Assembly: GCA_946403545.1 (NCBI GenBank)
Contig: CAMJAG010000005.1
Location: forward strand, 1 to 23,066
Source of the DNA: an uncultured Caryophanales bacterium
GTDB lineage: Bacteria > Bacillota_I > Bacilli_A > RFN20 > CAG-826
Length of the DNA: 23,066 nucleotides
Reading direction: 5' to 3'
Below, piece after piece: positions 14,404 to 22,773 of the stretch. Both the position numbers and the translations under genes were made by a program. The first letter of the stretch is position 1, and every line of letters begins with the position of its first letter. A model generated the notes under the pieces. That model had not been told where the DNA came from. It did not search any database and was given only the letters and a program-made list of their open reading frames with translations.

Positions 14404-15447
14404 ATGAGAAATGTTAAAGACACATTGCAATATATTCTAAAGCGTTTGCTTTTGATGGCTTTCACATTTCTCGTGATCTTCGTCATTTGCTTTACGCTCA
14501 TTAGACTTCTTCCTATTGACCTAAGCGCTGGCTTAGGTAAAGATCCAGAAACCATCAAAAAACAATACGTTATGATGGGTAGAATGAGATTTGTTAACGG
14601 GCAATATGAGTGGCTCCCAATTATCGAACAATTCTTCAACTTTATTAAGACATTGTTCGTGCCACCTAAAGATATCGAAACTGGTCATGTTTTATCTAGA
14701 TTTGGTTATTCTTACCAAATCGCTGCAGGTTCTACTCCAGACCAACTTCTCTTCTCTAGATTCCCACCTACAGTTCTCATTAACATCTATTCTATGATCA
14801 TCTCTGTCCCAATCGGTTTAGGCCTTGGTACATTTATGGCTCTTAGAAAGAACAAATGGGAAGATAACTTCTTAAGCGTTTTAATCATGATTTTCATTTC
14901 GGTCCCAAGCTTCGTTGACGCATTCTTGCTTCAATACTTCCTTGGTTACCAATGGCACGTTTTCGAACCAGTCGTTCTTCCACTTGCAGATGCTGGTGGT
15001 TCCTGGTTCTCTCCTGCAATGTTTAATTCCATGATTTTACCAGTGTTATCTATGTCATTAGGTTCAATCGCTGGTTACGCTCGTTACACACGTGCGGAAT
15101 TAACAGAAGTTTTAACAAGTGACTTCATGCTCTTAGCTAGAACTAAAGGTTTAACAAGAGCACAAGCTACTGTTAGACATGCTTTCAGAAATTCATTGGT
15201 CCCAATTTTCCCAATGATTCTTGGTGAAGTCTTATCTGTTTTAAGCGGATCTATCATCATTGAAAGCATCTTTACTGTCAATGGTGTTGGTGGTTTGTTA
15301 TTACAAGCAATCAATACTAGAGACGTCGACGTATATCAATTCGTCGCTATGTTCTACATTCTCATCGGCTTAGTCGGTGGTTTAGTTGTCGACATATCCT
15401 ATGGATTAGTTGACCCAAGAATTCGTATGGGAGGAGGTAAACAATAA
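14404..15447 (+). CDS. oppB: Oligopeptide ABC transporter permease (OppB)
   Basis: This 347-residue inner-membrane permease forms half of the peptide channel. The first membrane helix is at about 16-36, followed by an external loop (about 38-118) and five further hydrophobic segments. The cytoplasmic coupling loop facing the ATPases is at about 240-262 (DFMLLARTKGLTRAQATVRHAF), with the usual NSLVPI after it. The C-terminus ends YGLVDPRIRMGGGKQ, typical of OppB. The external loop is only modestly longer than in common OppB proteins. AAAAGGAG sets the start. Its last codons (ATGGGAGGAGG) also provide the ribosome site for oppC, which begins one base after the TAA stop. Confidence 0.95.
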   Translation: MRNVKDTLQYILKRLLLMAFTFLVIFVICFTLIRLLPIDLSAGLGKDPETIKKQYVMMGRMRFVNGQYEWLPIIEQFFNFIKTLFVPPKDIETGHVLSRFGYSYQIAAGSTPDQLLFSRFPPTVLINIYSMIISVPIGLGLGTFMALRKNKWEDNFLSVLIMIFISVPSFVDAFLLQYFLGYQWHVFEPVVLPLADAGGSWFSPAMFNSMILPVLSMSLGSIAGYARYTRAELTEVLTSDFMLLARTKGLTRAQATVRHAFRNSLVPIFPMILGEVLSVLSGSIIIESIFTVNGVGGLLLQAINTRDVDVYQFVAMFYILIGLVGGLVVDISYGLVDPRIRMGGGKQ

Positions 15448-15448
15448 T

Positions 15449-17101
15449 ATGAATAACGAAAAAGATATTTATACTGAGAAATCCAAAATCCCTGCAAGCG
15501 AGTTCGAACTAGTACATAACGATGAAAATTTACATGATACTAAGTTTGAAACTAGACCTGTTGGTTGGTTTGAAGACTCAGTTAGAAGATTTGCAAAGAA
15601 TAAAGCTAGTGTCGTAGGTTTCATTCTTATCGCAATTCTCACACTATTCTCCGTAATAGTGCCAATTATTTCACCATTTAACTATTACTCTAAGAGTGAA
15701 TTCCCTGATGGATTCAGAGATGTTCACTACAGAGATTGCGCTCCTAAATTATTCGATAATGCAGGTGGATTCTGGGATGGTACAGTCCAAAAGAGTCTCG
15801 GTGAAGTTGACTACCAAGTGAAAGTTAACACAGATGCTAACTCCCCTTATGTAGTTGGTAAGCCAAAAGTTATCGAAGATGTAATTGGTAGCAAAATTTA
15901 TAAAACATATGTCACAAGAATTGATACATACGCTGTTGGTACAGCTGTTGTAGAAATGTATGATGATATGTTCAATGATATCCAAGCATATGAAGCAAGC
16001 AAGAATATCACATTCACACTTGATAATATGCACAAATCCATCTTAAAACCATTAATCGATTACAAGGATTATGTTGATGGTGAACTTAAAACAAAATTAG
16101 AAACTGCTGGTGCTGCAAATGTTACTAACATTATTGACCAAGCTAAAAACTTCTATGAACATAACGGAAGTGTTTACTATAAGATTTTCCCTACTAAGAA
16201 AGGTAATGGATATTCTGATACACAATTCGAACCTGTTCTAGACGCTAATAACAAGGTCATTGATCTTTACGTTAAAGATGCATCAGAGAATTTAGTGTTC
16301 CGTTCCACAGAAGATAGAAACGTTAGAGTAGACTATAACGCATATTTCAAATTCAAATATGGTAAGTCTGTTAGATACGTATTCGGCGCTAACCTTGAAG
16401 GTAGAGACTTGTTAACAAGACTTGCTGAAGGTGGCAGATTCTCTCTCTTACTTGGTATCGGTATTACATTAATCAACTTCATTATTGGTTTAATCTGGGG
16501 TGCTATCTCAGGTTACTATGGCGGAACTGCAGACTTAATCATGGAAAGAGTTACCGATATTATTTCGGGTATTCCAACCATCATTATCATGTCGCTATGT
16601 TCCATTCAATTTACGAATAACATCGCACTTAAGAGCGCGCTTGGTAAGTCGGGAATTGTTGTTCTAGCTATCTTAATTGCATTCGTTTATAACGGATGGG
16701 TTGGGGTCGCAGGTAGAACGCGTATGCAATTCTATAGATTTAAAGGACAAGAGTATGTTCTTGCTAGTAGAACACTAGGTGCTAAAGATAGACGTTTGAT
16801 TTTCAAACATATCTTACCTAACGCTGCTGGTACATTAGTTACATCTTGTGTCCTTATGATTCCTGGTGTTATCTTCGCTGAAAGTAGCTTATCTTACTTA
16901 GGTATTATCGACTTCAGAGGAAGCGGTATCGTCTCTATCGGTGCTCTCCTTGATGAAGGTAACCAAGCAGGTATTAAATCATATCCATACTTACTATTAT
17001 TCCCATCACTCGTTGTTTCTATCTTGATGGTTTCCTATAACTTATTCGGAAACGGTTTAAGAGACGCATTCAACACTACTTTAAGAGGAAGCGAGGACTA
17101 A
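15449..17101 (+). CDS. oppC: Oligopeptide ABC transporter permease with large external insertion (OppC)
   Basis: This is a 550-residue permease, against about 300 for common OppC. A cytoplasmic N-terminal tail is followed by membrane helix 1 (about 54-76). In most OppC proteins the HPLGTDxxGRD segment follows within a few dozen residues; here its equivalent, VFGANLEGRDLLTRL, starts at 311. About 230 extra residues (79-308) therefore sit outside the cell. They look like a folded mix of strands and helices with few cysteines. The remaining helices (about 330-356, 368-388, 400-420, 460-484, 514-535) and the coupling loop QEYVLASRTLGAKDRRLIFKH (434-454) are ordinary. The start is the ATG at 15449, behind the GGAGGAGG inside oppB; upstream in-frame TTG codons were rejected. 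Confidence 0.93.
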   Translation: MNNEKDIYTEKSKIPASEFELVHNDENLHDTKFETRPVGWFEDSVRRFAKNKASVVGFILIAILTLFSVIVPIISPFNYYSKSEFPDGFRDVHYRDCAPKLFDNAGGFWDGTVQKSLGEVDYQVKVNTDANSPYVVGKPKVIEDVIGSKIYKTYVTRIDTYAVGTAVVEMYDDMFNDIQAYEASKNITFTLDNMHKSILKPLIDYKDYVDGELKTKLETAGAANVTNIIDQAKNFYEHNGSVYYKIFPTKKGNGYSDTQFEPVLDANNKVIDLYVKDASENLVFRSTEDRNVRVDYNAYFKFKYGKSVRYVFGANLEGRDLLTRLAEGGRFSLLLGIGITLINFIIGLIWGAISGYYGGTADLIMERVTDIISGIPTIIIMSLCSIQFTNNIALKSALGKSGIVVLAILIAFVYNGWVGVAGRTRMQFYRFKGQEYVLASRTLGAKDRRLIFKHILPNAAGTLVTSCVLMIPGVIFAESSLSYLGIIDFRGSGIVSIGALLDEGNQAGIKSYPYLLLFPSLVVSILMVSYNLFGNGLRDAFNTTLRGSED

Positions 17102-17105
17102 TTTT

Positions 17106-18902
17106 ATGGCAAACATTGTTAATAATGAAAAACCAATTTTAAAAGTTAGAAACCTTCGTATTTCTTTCAAAACAAATACAGGAACAGTTAAAGCTGTTCG
17201 TGGCATTGATTTCTCCTTATATAAAGGTAGAACTCTTGCTATCGTTGGTGAATCTGGTTCTGGTAAATCAGTTACAAGTAAAGCTATCCTCGGTATCTTA
17301 GCTAATAACAAGATTATCGAAGATGGAAGAATAATCTATGATGGTAAAGATTTATTAACTTTACCAGAAAACAAATTCACTAAGATCAGAGGTGTTAAAA
17401 TCTCCATGATCTTCCAAGATCCATTATCAGCGTTGAATCCTATCATGAAGGTAGGTAAACAACTTACTGAAGCAATGCATCTTGAAAATAAAGCTTTAGT
17501 TAGATCCGCTAAAAAAGGTGTCAATAACTACAATAGCGCTATCGCAAGAGCAGAAGGCAAACAAGCTATCCAAGCTATTGATGCTTTAAGTAAAGATATT
17601 AAAGACGAACAAGAAGTCTATAAAGCACTTAAAGAAAATGCATTTGATTTCTTCCAAGGTACAGCAAATAAACAAAATGAAATCTATTTAGAAGCTCTTA
17701 ATAAAGCTGAAGAAGCAGTTAAAGCTTATAAAGAAAAATTCTTAAATGCTGACGCTACTAATGTAGATATCAAAGAAGCAACAAAAGCATTAGCAGGTCT
17801 TAAAAAACCATTAGGCGCATGTAAAAACTTCTTTACTCAAAGTGCGGATGATGTCACTGATGTTTATGTTTCATTAATGAAGACATACTTCAAACAAATG
17901 CTCACTAGTGACAAATTAGATGCAGCACTTAAAGAAGAATTGACTAAATATAATGTTGATAACTTCTTTGATTTACCTGCAAAAGTCAGAGCAAAACAAA
18001 GAGAAGTTATTACTCCAAGAGAAACATATTACGAATTAATTCAAGACATCACTACTAACTTAATTAACCACTTTGAAGAATTAAAACAAAAATACGCAAC
18101 TATTGATGCTAGCGAAGTTGATGAATTAATCAAAAACTACGCAAAACTCTTAGTTACTAAAGACTCTAAGTTATCAGGTGAAGCTGCTAAAGCACGCGCT
18201 ATTGAACTTATGAGAGAAGTTGGTATTCCTGAACCTGAAAAGAGATTCAATCAATACCCATTTGAATTCTCTGGTGGTATGAGACAAAGAATTGTTATCG
18301 CTATCGCTCTATCAGGTAATCCAGAAATCTTAATCTGTGACGAACCTACTACTGCTCTTGACGTTACAATTCAAGCTCAAATCCTTGAACTTATTCAAAA
18401 GCTCAAGGTTCAAAAGAACTTATCTATTATCTTTATTACACACGACTTAGGTGTTGTTGCTAATATGGCGGATGATATCGCAGTTATGTATGCTGGTAAG
18501 ATTGTCGAATATGGTTCAGTTTATGACATATTCTATGATCCAAGACATCCATATACTTGGGCATTATTATCCTCTATGCCAGACTTAGATACTCAAGGTA
18601 AACTTGAAGCTATTCCTGGAACTCCACCTAACATGTTACTCCCTCCAAGGGGTGATGCATTCGCAGCTAGAAATAACTACGCAATCGCATTAGATTACAA
18701 GCAAGAACCACCATTCTTTAAAGTTAGTGAAACTCACTCAGTTAAGACTTGGTTAGCACATGCTGATGCAGTTGATGTTGTCCCTCCAAAGACAGTTATT
18801 AACCGTATCGCTAAATCTTTAAAAACTAACCCAGATAATACTCCTAAATATACTTTAAAGAAGAACAGTGTTTTAGAAATTATCAAAGGAGGTAAGAAAT
18901 AG
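17106..18902 (+). CDS. oppD: Oligopeptide ABC transporter ATPase with helical insertion (OppD)
   Basis: This 598-residue cytoplasmic ATPase powers import with OppF. Walker A GESGSGKS is at 48-55, the Q-loop Gln at 104 (MIFQDPLSALNP), signature FSGGMRQR at 388-395, Walker B ILICDEPTTALD at 408-419 and the H-loop His at 446. Between the Q-loop region and the signature lie about 230 extra residues (127-357), rich in Ala, Lys and Glu and probably helical; common OppD has about 340 residues in all. The C-terminal tail (GTPPNMLLPPRGDAFAAR, then VKTWLAHADA) is of the streptococcal AmiE type and lacks the four-cysteine motif of enteric OppD. The start is 4 bases after the oppC stop, with a GAGG ribosome site inside oppC. 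Confidence 0.94.
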   Translation: MANIVNNEKPILKVRNLRISFKTNTGTVKAVRGIDFSLYKGRTLAIVGESGSGKSVTSKAILGILANNKIIEDGRIIYDGKDLLTLPENKFTKIRGVKISMIFQDPLSALNPIMKVGKQLTEAMHLENKALVRSAKKGVNNYNSAIARAEGKQAIQAIDALSKDIKDEQEVYKALKENAFDFFQGTANKQNEIYLEALNKAEEAVKAYKEKFLNADATNVDIKEATKALAGLKKPLGACKNFFTQSADDVTDVYVSLMKTYFKQMLTSDKLDAALKEELTKYNVDNFFDLPAKVRAKQREVITPRETYYELIQDITTNLINHFEELKQKYATIDASEVDELIKNYAKLLVTKDSKLSGEAAKARAIELMREVGIPEPEKRFNQYPFEFSGGMRQRIVIAIALSGNPEILICDEPTTALDVTIQAQILELIQKLKVQKNLSIIFITHDLGVVANMADDIAVMYAGKIVEYGSVYDIFYDPRHPYTWALLSSMPDLDTQGKLEAIPGTPPNMLLPPRGDAFAARNNYAIALDYKQEPPFFKVSETHSVKTWLAHADAVDVVPPKTVINRIAKSLKTNPDNTPKYTLKKNSVLEIIKGGKK

Positions 18903-18904
18903 TT

Positions 18905-20320
18905 ATGGCAAGAACAAAGAAAATAACTAACTATTCTGATGATGAACAAAAAGTCATCGAATTAGATAAACCTCAACCTCAATTTGATTACTCTGATAAA
19001 GAAGTTATTCTTTCTGTTAGACACTTAAAACAATTCTTCCGTTTTGGTAGAGGCGAGTTTAAGTACACAAAAGCGGTTCATGATGTAAGCTTTGATGTTT
19101 ATAAAGGCGAAGTATTTGGTTTAGTCGGTGAATCAGGATGTGGTAAAACCACTACTGGTAGAAGCATCATTAAACTTTATAAAGTCACTTCCGGTGACGT
19201 CTGGTTCAAAGGTGTTAGAATCGCTGCAGGTACTAGATGGAATGAAAAAGAAATCAAATATACAAAGATTAGATTAAGAAGATTCCTTAATGATCCTGCA
19301 CTAAAAGCTAAAGAAAAAGATGAAATTCAAGCTCTTCCTGCTGATGATAATTTCAAAGCAAAAGAAGCAGAAATTCATGCAAAATACCAAGCAATTAGAC
19401 AAGAAAAGATTGATGAAGCTAACGCTATTATCAAAGAACAACGTGAAAAGATTATTAAAGCAAAACACGATGATAGACACTGTAACGATGATATCGTCAA
19501 AGAAGAAGTCGCTAGAGTTAAATCTAAATGGGCTAACAGCAATATTGTAGAAAAATATAAAGCTAACAAAGAAGACCCAGAAGTTCAAAGACAATATAAC
19601 GAGTATAAAGCAGAACTTAGAGAAGCTAAGCAAGCAAGTATTACTCGTAAGATGCAAATGATCTTCCAAGACCCTATTGCTAGCTTAAATCCTCGTATGA
19701 CTGTTAGAAACATCATCGCTGAAGGTTTAGTAATTAAAGGCGTAAGAGATAAAGAATTTATTACAAAAGAAGTTAATAGAGTTCTTGAACTTGTTGGTTT
19801 ATTACCAGAACACGCTAATAGATATCCACATGAATTCTCAGGTGGACAAAGACAACGTATCGGTATTGCTAGAGCAATTATTATGAATCCAGAACTCATC
19901 ATCGCTGATGAACCTGTTTCCGCTCTTGACGTTTCCATTCAAGCTCAAGTTATTAACTTATTAAATGATTTAAGAAACAACTTAGGTTTAACAATCTTAT
20001 TCATTGCACATAACTTAAGTGTTGTTAAATACTTCTGCGATAGAATTGCAGTTATGTATTATGGACAAATCATGGAACTCACTACTAGTGAAGAATTATT
20101 CAAACATCCATGTCACCCATATACAGTATCTCTATTATCAGCAGTTCCTCAACCTGATCCAAATATTGAAAAAGGAAGAGAAAGAATTACATACAATCCA
20201 TTTAAGGATCACGATTATTCAGAACAAGCACCAACTCTTAGAGAGTTAGTACCTGGTCACTGGGTAAGATGTAATGATGCTGAAGCAGAGAAATATATGA
20301 AGAAATTAGGAGCTAAATAA
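18905..20320 (+). CDS. oppF: Oligopeptide ABC transporter ATPase with coiled-coil-like insertion (OppF)
   Basis: This 471-residue partner ATPase of OppD has Walker A GESGCGKT at 75-82, Q-loop Gln255 in MIFQDPIASLNP, signature FSGGQRQR at 311-318, Walker B LIIADEPVSALD at 331-342 and H-loop His369 (FIAHNLSVV). About 135 extra residues (109-245) sit between the Walker A subdomain and the Q-loop, where common OppF has only a short stretch. They are very rich in Lys, Glu and Ala, with long runs free of Gly and Pro, suggesting a coiled-coil hairpin. The tail (PFKDHDYSEQAPTLRELVPGH) is the AmiF-like form without the cysteine cluster. The start lies 2 bases past the oppD stop, with GGAGG inside oppD. 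Confidence 0.94.
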   Translation: MARTKKITNYSDDEQKVIELDKPQPQFDYSDKEVILSVRHLKQFFRFGRGEFKYTKAVHDVSFDVYKGEVFGLVGESGCGKTTTGRSIIKLYKVTSGDVWFKGVRIAAGTRWNEKEIKYTKIRLRRFLNDPALKAKEKDEIQALPADDNFKAKEAEIHAKYQAIRQEKIDEANAIIKEQREKIIKAKHDDRHCNDDIVKEEVARVKSKWANSNIVEKYKANKEDPEVQRQYNEYKAELREAKQASITRKMQMIFQDPIASLNPRMTVRNIIAEGLVIKGVRDKEFITKEVNRVLELVGLLPEHANRYPHEFSGGQRQRIGIARAIIMNPELIIADEPVSALDVSIQAQVINLLNDLRNNLGLTILFIAHNLSVVKYFCDRIAVMYYGQIMELTTSEELFKHPCHPYTVSLLSAVPQPDPNIEKGRERITYNPFKDHDYSEQAPTLRELVPGHWVRCNDAEAEKYMKKLGAK

Positions 20321-20322
20321 TC

Positions 20323-20751
20323 GTGACTCACGAAAAGAAGAGATTCCTAATTGGGACAATTATTACATTTGCTGTAAGTATATTAGTCGCATTTCTTATT
20401 TATCTTCTTAAATCATTCTATGACGTTGGGGATAAATTGGACTTCAACGCTCATGCATTAAGGAATGTTATCGATGGATTATCTATTTCAGGATTATTTG
20501 GAGTATTAATCTATGCGATAGTGAGATTATCTCAAGCAGGCGCATTTGACATTCTCGCCTACTCATTCAAACTAGTGTGGTATAACACATTTAGAAGAAA
20601 TGTCAGACAAACTGCATTACCAAGTAGTTATGCAGAATACAAAGAACTAAAACATGGAGATAAAGAAGAATCAGTTCTGTTTATCTTAATTGGTTCTCTT
20701 CCATGTTTAATAGTAGGAATTGGTTTACTAATTCCTTACCATCTAAATTAA
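20323..20751 (+). CDS. DUF3899-like small membrane protein
   Basis: This 142-residue protein starts at GTG, two bases after the oppF stop, with AGGAG about 10 bases upstream inside oppF. Three membrane segments are visible (about 8-30, 48-68 and 116-138), with a positively charged stretch (WYNTFRRNVRQ) after the second. The segment ISGLFGVLIYAIVRLSQAG followed by AFDILAYSFK resembles the DUF3899 family of Firmicutes, which has no known function. Its tight position between oppF and the protease gene suggests co-translation and a possible role with the transporter or in export or anchoring of the lipoproteins; that is only inference. Confidence 0.7.
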   Translation: MTHEKKRFLIGTIITFAVSILVAFLIYLLKSFYDVGDKLDFNAHALRNVIDGLSISGLFGVLIYAIVRLSQAGAFDILAYSFKLVWYNTFRRNVRQTALPSSYAEYKELKHGDKEESVLFILIGSLPCLIVGIGLLIPYHLN

Positions 20752-20767
20752 AAAGGAGAAAAGCATT

Positions 20768-22714
20768 ATGAAGAAAAGAATTACAATTACTGCAATCGTA
20801 GCAAGTATCTTCGCAATGTCTTTAACAGCATGTGGAGGGGACAAGAGTAACGCTGGCGGAAACGGCGGATATGTCAAAGAACTCGCATTGACTGTTGAAA
20901 ACGCAACAGCTGCAGATGGTTTTGATGGCGTAATGAACACAGGTGCTTCATTTACAGTCAAAGCAAACTTCACTCCAGCTAATGCAAACAAAGAGTTAGA
21001 TATCACTTGGAGTTATTCAGAAGATATCTTTAGCTGTGTTAAATCTGAAGACGGAAAGACTCTCACTTTAACAGCTATTGATGAAGGCGATTCCACTGTT
21101 AGCGCTCACATGTATGGTGAACAATTCGCTGATATTTACTCCAACGTCTTAAAGTTCAGAGTTGAAAACAATCACAAAACAAACGCTGACTTTGAAAAAG
21201 GTAAAACAGAATACAATGGCAAAGCAATCAATAGAGACTCACTTTATAGATTAGCTAATGCTCCACACTTAAATAACCAAGGTGGCGCTCATGTCCTTAT
21301 CGTTCCATTCGGCTTCCAAGATGCTAAATGGCAAGCAAAACAAACAACAGACATGATTGATAGAATCAAAACTACTTTCACTGCTTCTAGAGAAGAAATT
21401 AGAGCAAAAGGTGGTTGGGAATCATTACAAAGTTTCTATCAAACATCTTCGTATGGCATTAGCCAATTTGAAGCTTGGGTCTGTCCTAACTGGTGTGTTT
21501 ACACAGGTAACACAGAATCCTTAGGTGGCGGCGCTAACGCAGCAAGTTTTGCGAGAAACTGGTACAACACAGAATACGCTAAAGCAAATCATGGTCAATT
21601 AGGTGCTGATGCACATCCATTAACATGGTTTGACTCAGACCAAGATGGCTTCATTGATCTTATTTGGTTAGTCTACTCCCACGATACAGGTGCCTCAGGT
21701 GGTGACTGGTGGGCATACGTTACATACACAAACAGTACATCCAACGTTTCAAACCCATCTGTTAAAACATTAGGTTGGGCTGGCATTCAATGGTTAGATG
21801 AAGCATGCAATGGTTATGACTCTCACACATTCATCCATGAAACAGGTCATACATTCGGTTTAGATGACTACTATGACTATAATCACACATGGGCACCAAT
21901 GGCTGGTGTTGACTTCATGGATCATAACATGGGTGACCACAACATGGTCTCTAAATACATGCTTGGTTGGACATCTCCATGGGTTGTTAATGATGACGCA
22001 ATCATTACACTTCGCCCAGGTACAACTACTGGTGATTGTTTCTTACTTCCATCTCCTGGATATAATGGCACAGCATTTGATGAATACTTGATGTTTGAAT
22101 TAATGGCTCCTGTTGGTCTTGCTGAAGCTGATTACAAAGCAGGATACCAAAGCACTCCAGGTTTCTCTAAGCCAGGTATTCGTTGCTTACATGCTGATAC
22201 ACGTGTATTTAATGCTGACCGTGACACATACGCTAAAACAATTAACGAAGTCACAAAAGCTAAAGGTGGTATTAGAATTGATAACTCCTATGGTGGAAGA
22301 GGTGGCTTAAAAGCTGATAGTGATTACTTCCCACTTTTCGATGCTGAAAACAATTTAGTCAGAAGCTACATGACACAACTTTCAATTGTTGAAGCTGGTT
22401 TCACAACAGATGTCAACTGGACTAAATCTTCAACATATAATGCAAGCAATGCTTCATTATTCCACACAGGCGATGTATTCAACCTCTCTAACAAATTCAA
22501 ATGGGCTGAAACATTCATGCCATCTAAATCAAATCTCTGGAATAAAGCAAAGACAATCACAGGTTGGACAAATAACACAACACAAACATACACAATTGAT
22601 GAAACATGCACTTTCAACTATGAAGTTAAAGTCTTATCAATTGATGAAGATCCAACATATGGTTGGACAGCAAGAGTCTTAGTTAGAAAAGACGCAGCTT
22701 GCTACAACGCTTAA
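20768..22714 (+). CDS. Lipoprotein M6-type metalloprotease with N-terminal Ig-like domain
   Basis: This 648-residue secreted zinc protease has a signal peptide with lipobox LTAC, which puts the lipidated Cys at residue 22; a Gly/Asn-rich linker follows. Residues about 36-132 look like a bacterial Ig-like (Big) domain (FTVKANFTPANANKELDITW). The protease domain follows: a DSDQDGFIDLIW calcium-type loop at 289-300, common in M6 (immune inhibitor A) enzymes, and the zinc motif HETGHTFGLDD at 357-367 with His357, Glu358, His361 and Asp367. Downstream is APMAGVDFMDHN, a likely Met-turn, then YMLGW. The C-terminal 220 residues are not recognised and there is no LPxTG motif. AAAGGAG before the ATG is strong. 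As the last gene of the opp operon it may supply peptides to the importer. Confidence 0.88.
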   Translation: MKKRITITAIVASIFAMSLTACGGDKSNAGGNGGYVKELALTVENATAADGFDGVMNTGASFTVKANFTPANANKELDITWSYSEDIFSCVKSEDGKTLTLTAIDEGDSTVSAHMYGEQFADIYSNVLKFRVENNHKTNADFEKGKTEYNGKAINRDSLYRLANAPHLNNQGGAHVLIVPFGFQDAKWQAKQTTDMIDRIKTTFTASREEIRAKGGWESLQSFYQTSSYGISQFEAWVCPNWCVYTGNTESLGGGANAASFARNWYNTEYAKANHGQLGADAHPLTWFDSDQDGFIDLIWLVYSHDTGASGGDWWAYVTYTNSTSNVSNPSVKTLGWAGIQWLDEACNGYDSHTFIHETGHTFGLDDYYDYNHTWAPMAGVDFMDHNMGDHNMVSKYMLGWTSPWVVNDDAIITLRPGTTTGDCFLLPSPGYNGTAFDEYLMFELMAPVGLAEADYKAGYQSTPGFSKPGIRCLHADTRVFNADRDTYAKTINEVTKAKGGIRIDNSYGGRGGLKADSDYFPLFDAENNLVRSYMTQLSIVEAGFTTDVNWTKSSTYNASNASLFHTGDVFNLSNKFKWAETFMPSKSNLWNKAKTITGWTNNTTQTYTIDETCTFNYEVKVLSIDEDPTYGWTARVLVRKDAACYNA

Positions 22715-22734
22715 TTCTAAGAATTAGAAAAAAT

Positions 22735-22773
22735 AAACTCCGTAAGTTTCGATTTACGGAGTTTTCTTTTTAT
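22735..22773. terminator. Bidirectional terminator between the protease gene and the right-edge gene
   Basis: A perfect 11-bp stem, AAACTCCGTAA (22735-22745) with TTACGGAGTTT (22754-22764), has an 8-base loop. On the plus strand TTTTCTTTTT follows; on the minus strand TATTTTTTC follows. It can end both the opp-protease operon and the convergent gene. Confidence 0.9.

Noticed and set aside
15410..15448. Upstream TTG start of oppC overlapping oppB
   Set aside because: The ATG at 15449 has a strong GGAGGAGG at the right distance, and the extra 13 residues are just another frame of the oppB tail.
15749..16033. A 94-codon minus-strand frame opposite the oppC insertion
   Set aside because: No ribosome site, wrong strand within a clear operon, and the oppC frame is well supported on both sides.
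18636..18741. Missing four-cysteine metal motif in the OppD tail (and in OppF) as a sign of degeneration
   Set aside because: The replacement sequence (GDAFAAR, VKTWLAH) is the normal form in streptococcal AmiE-type and other Firmicute Opp ATPases, so it is a subfamily trait.
19301..19669. A 122-codon minus-strand frame opposite oppF
   Set aside because: It is the antisense of the Lys/Glu-rich insertion, which naturally yields long Phe/Ile/Leu-rich open frames; no ribosome site or promoter supports it.
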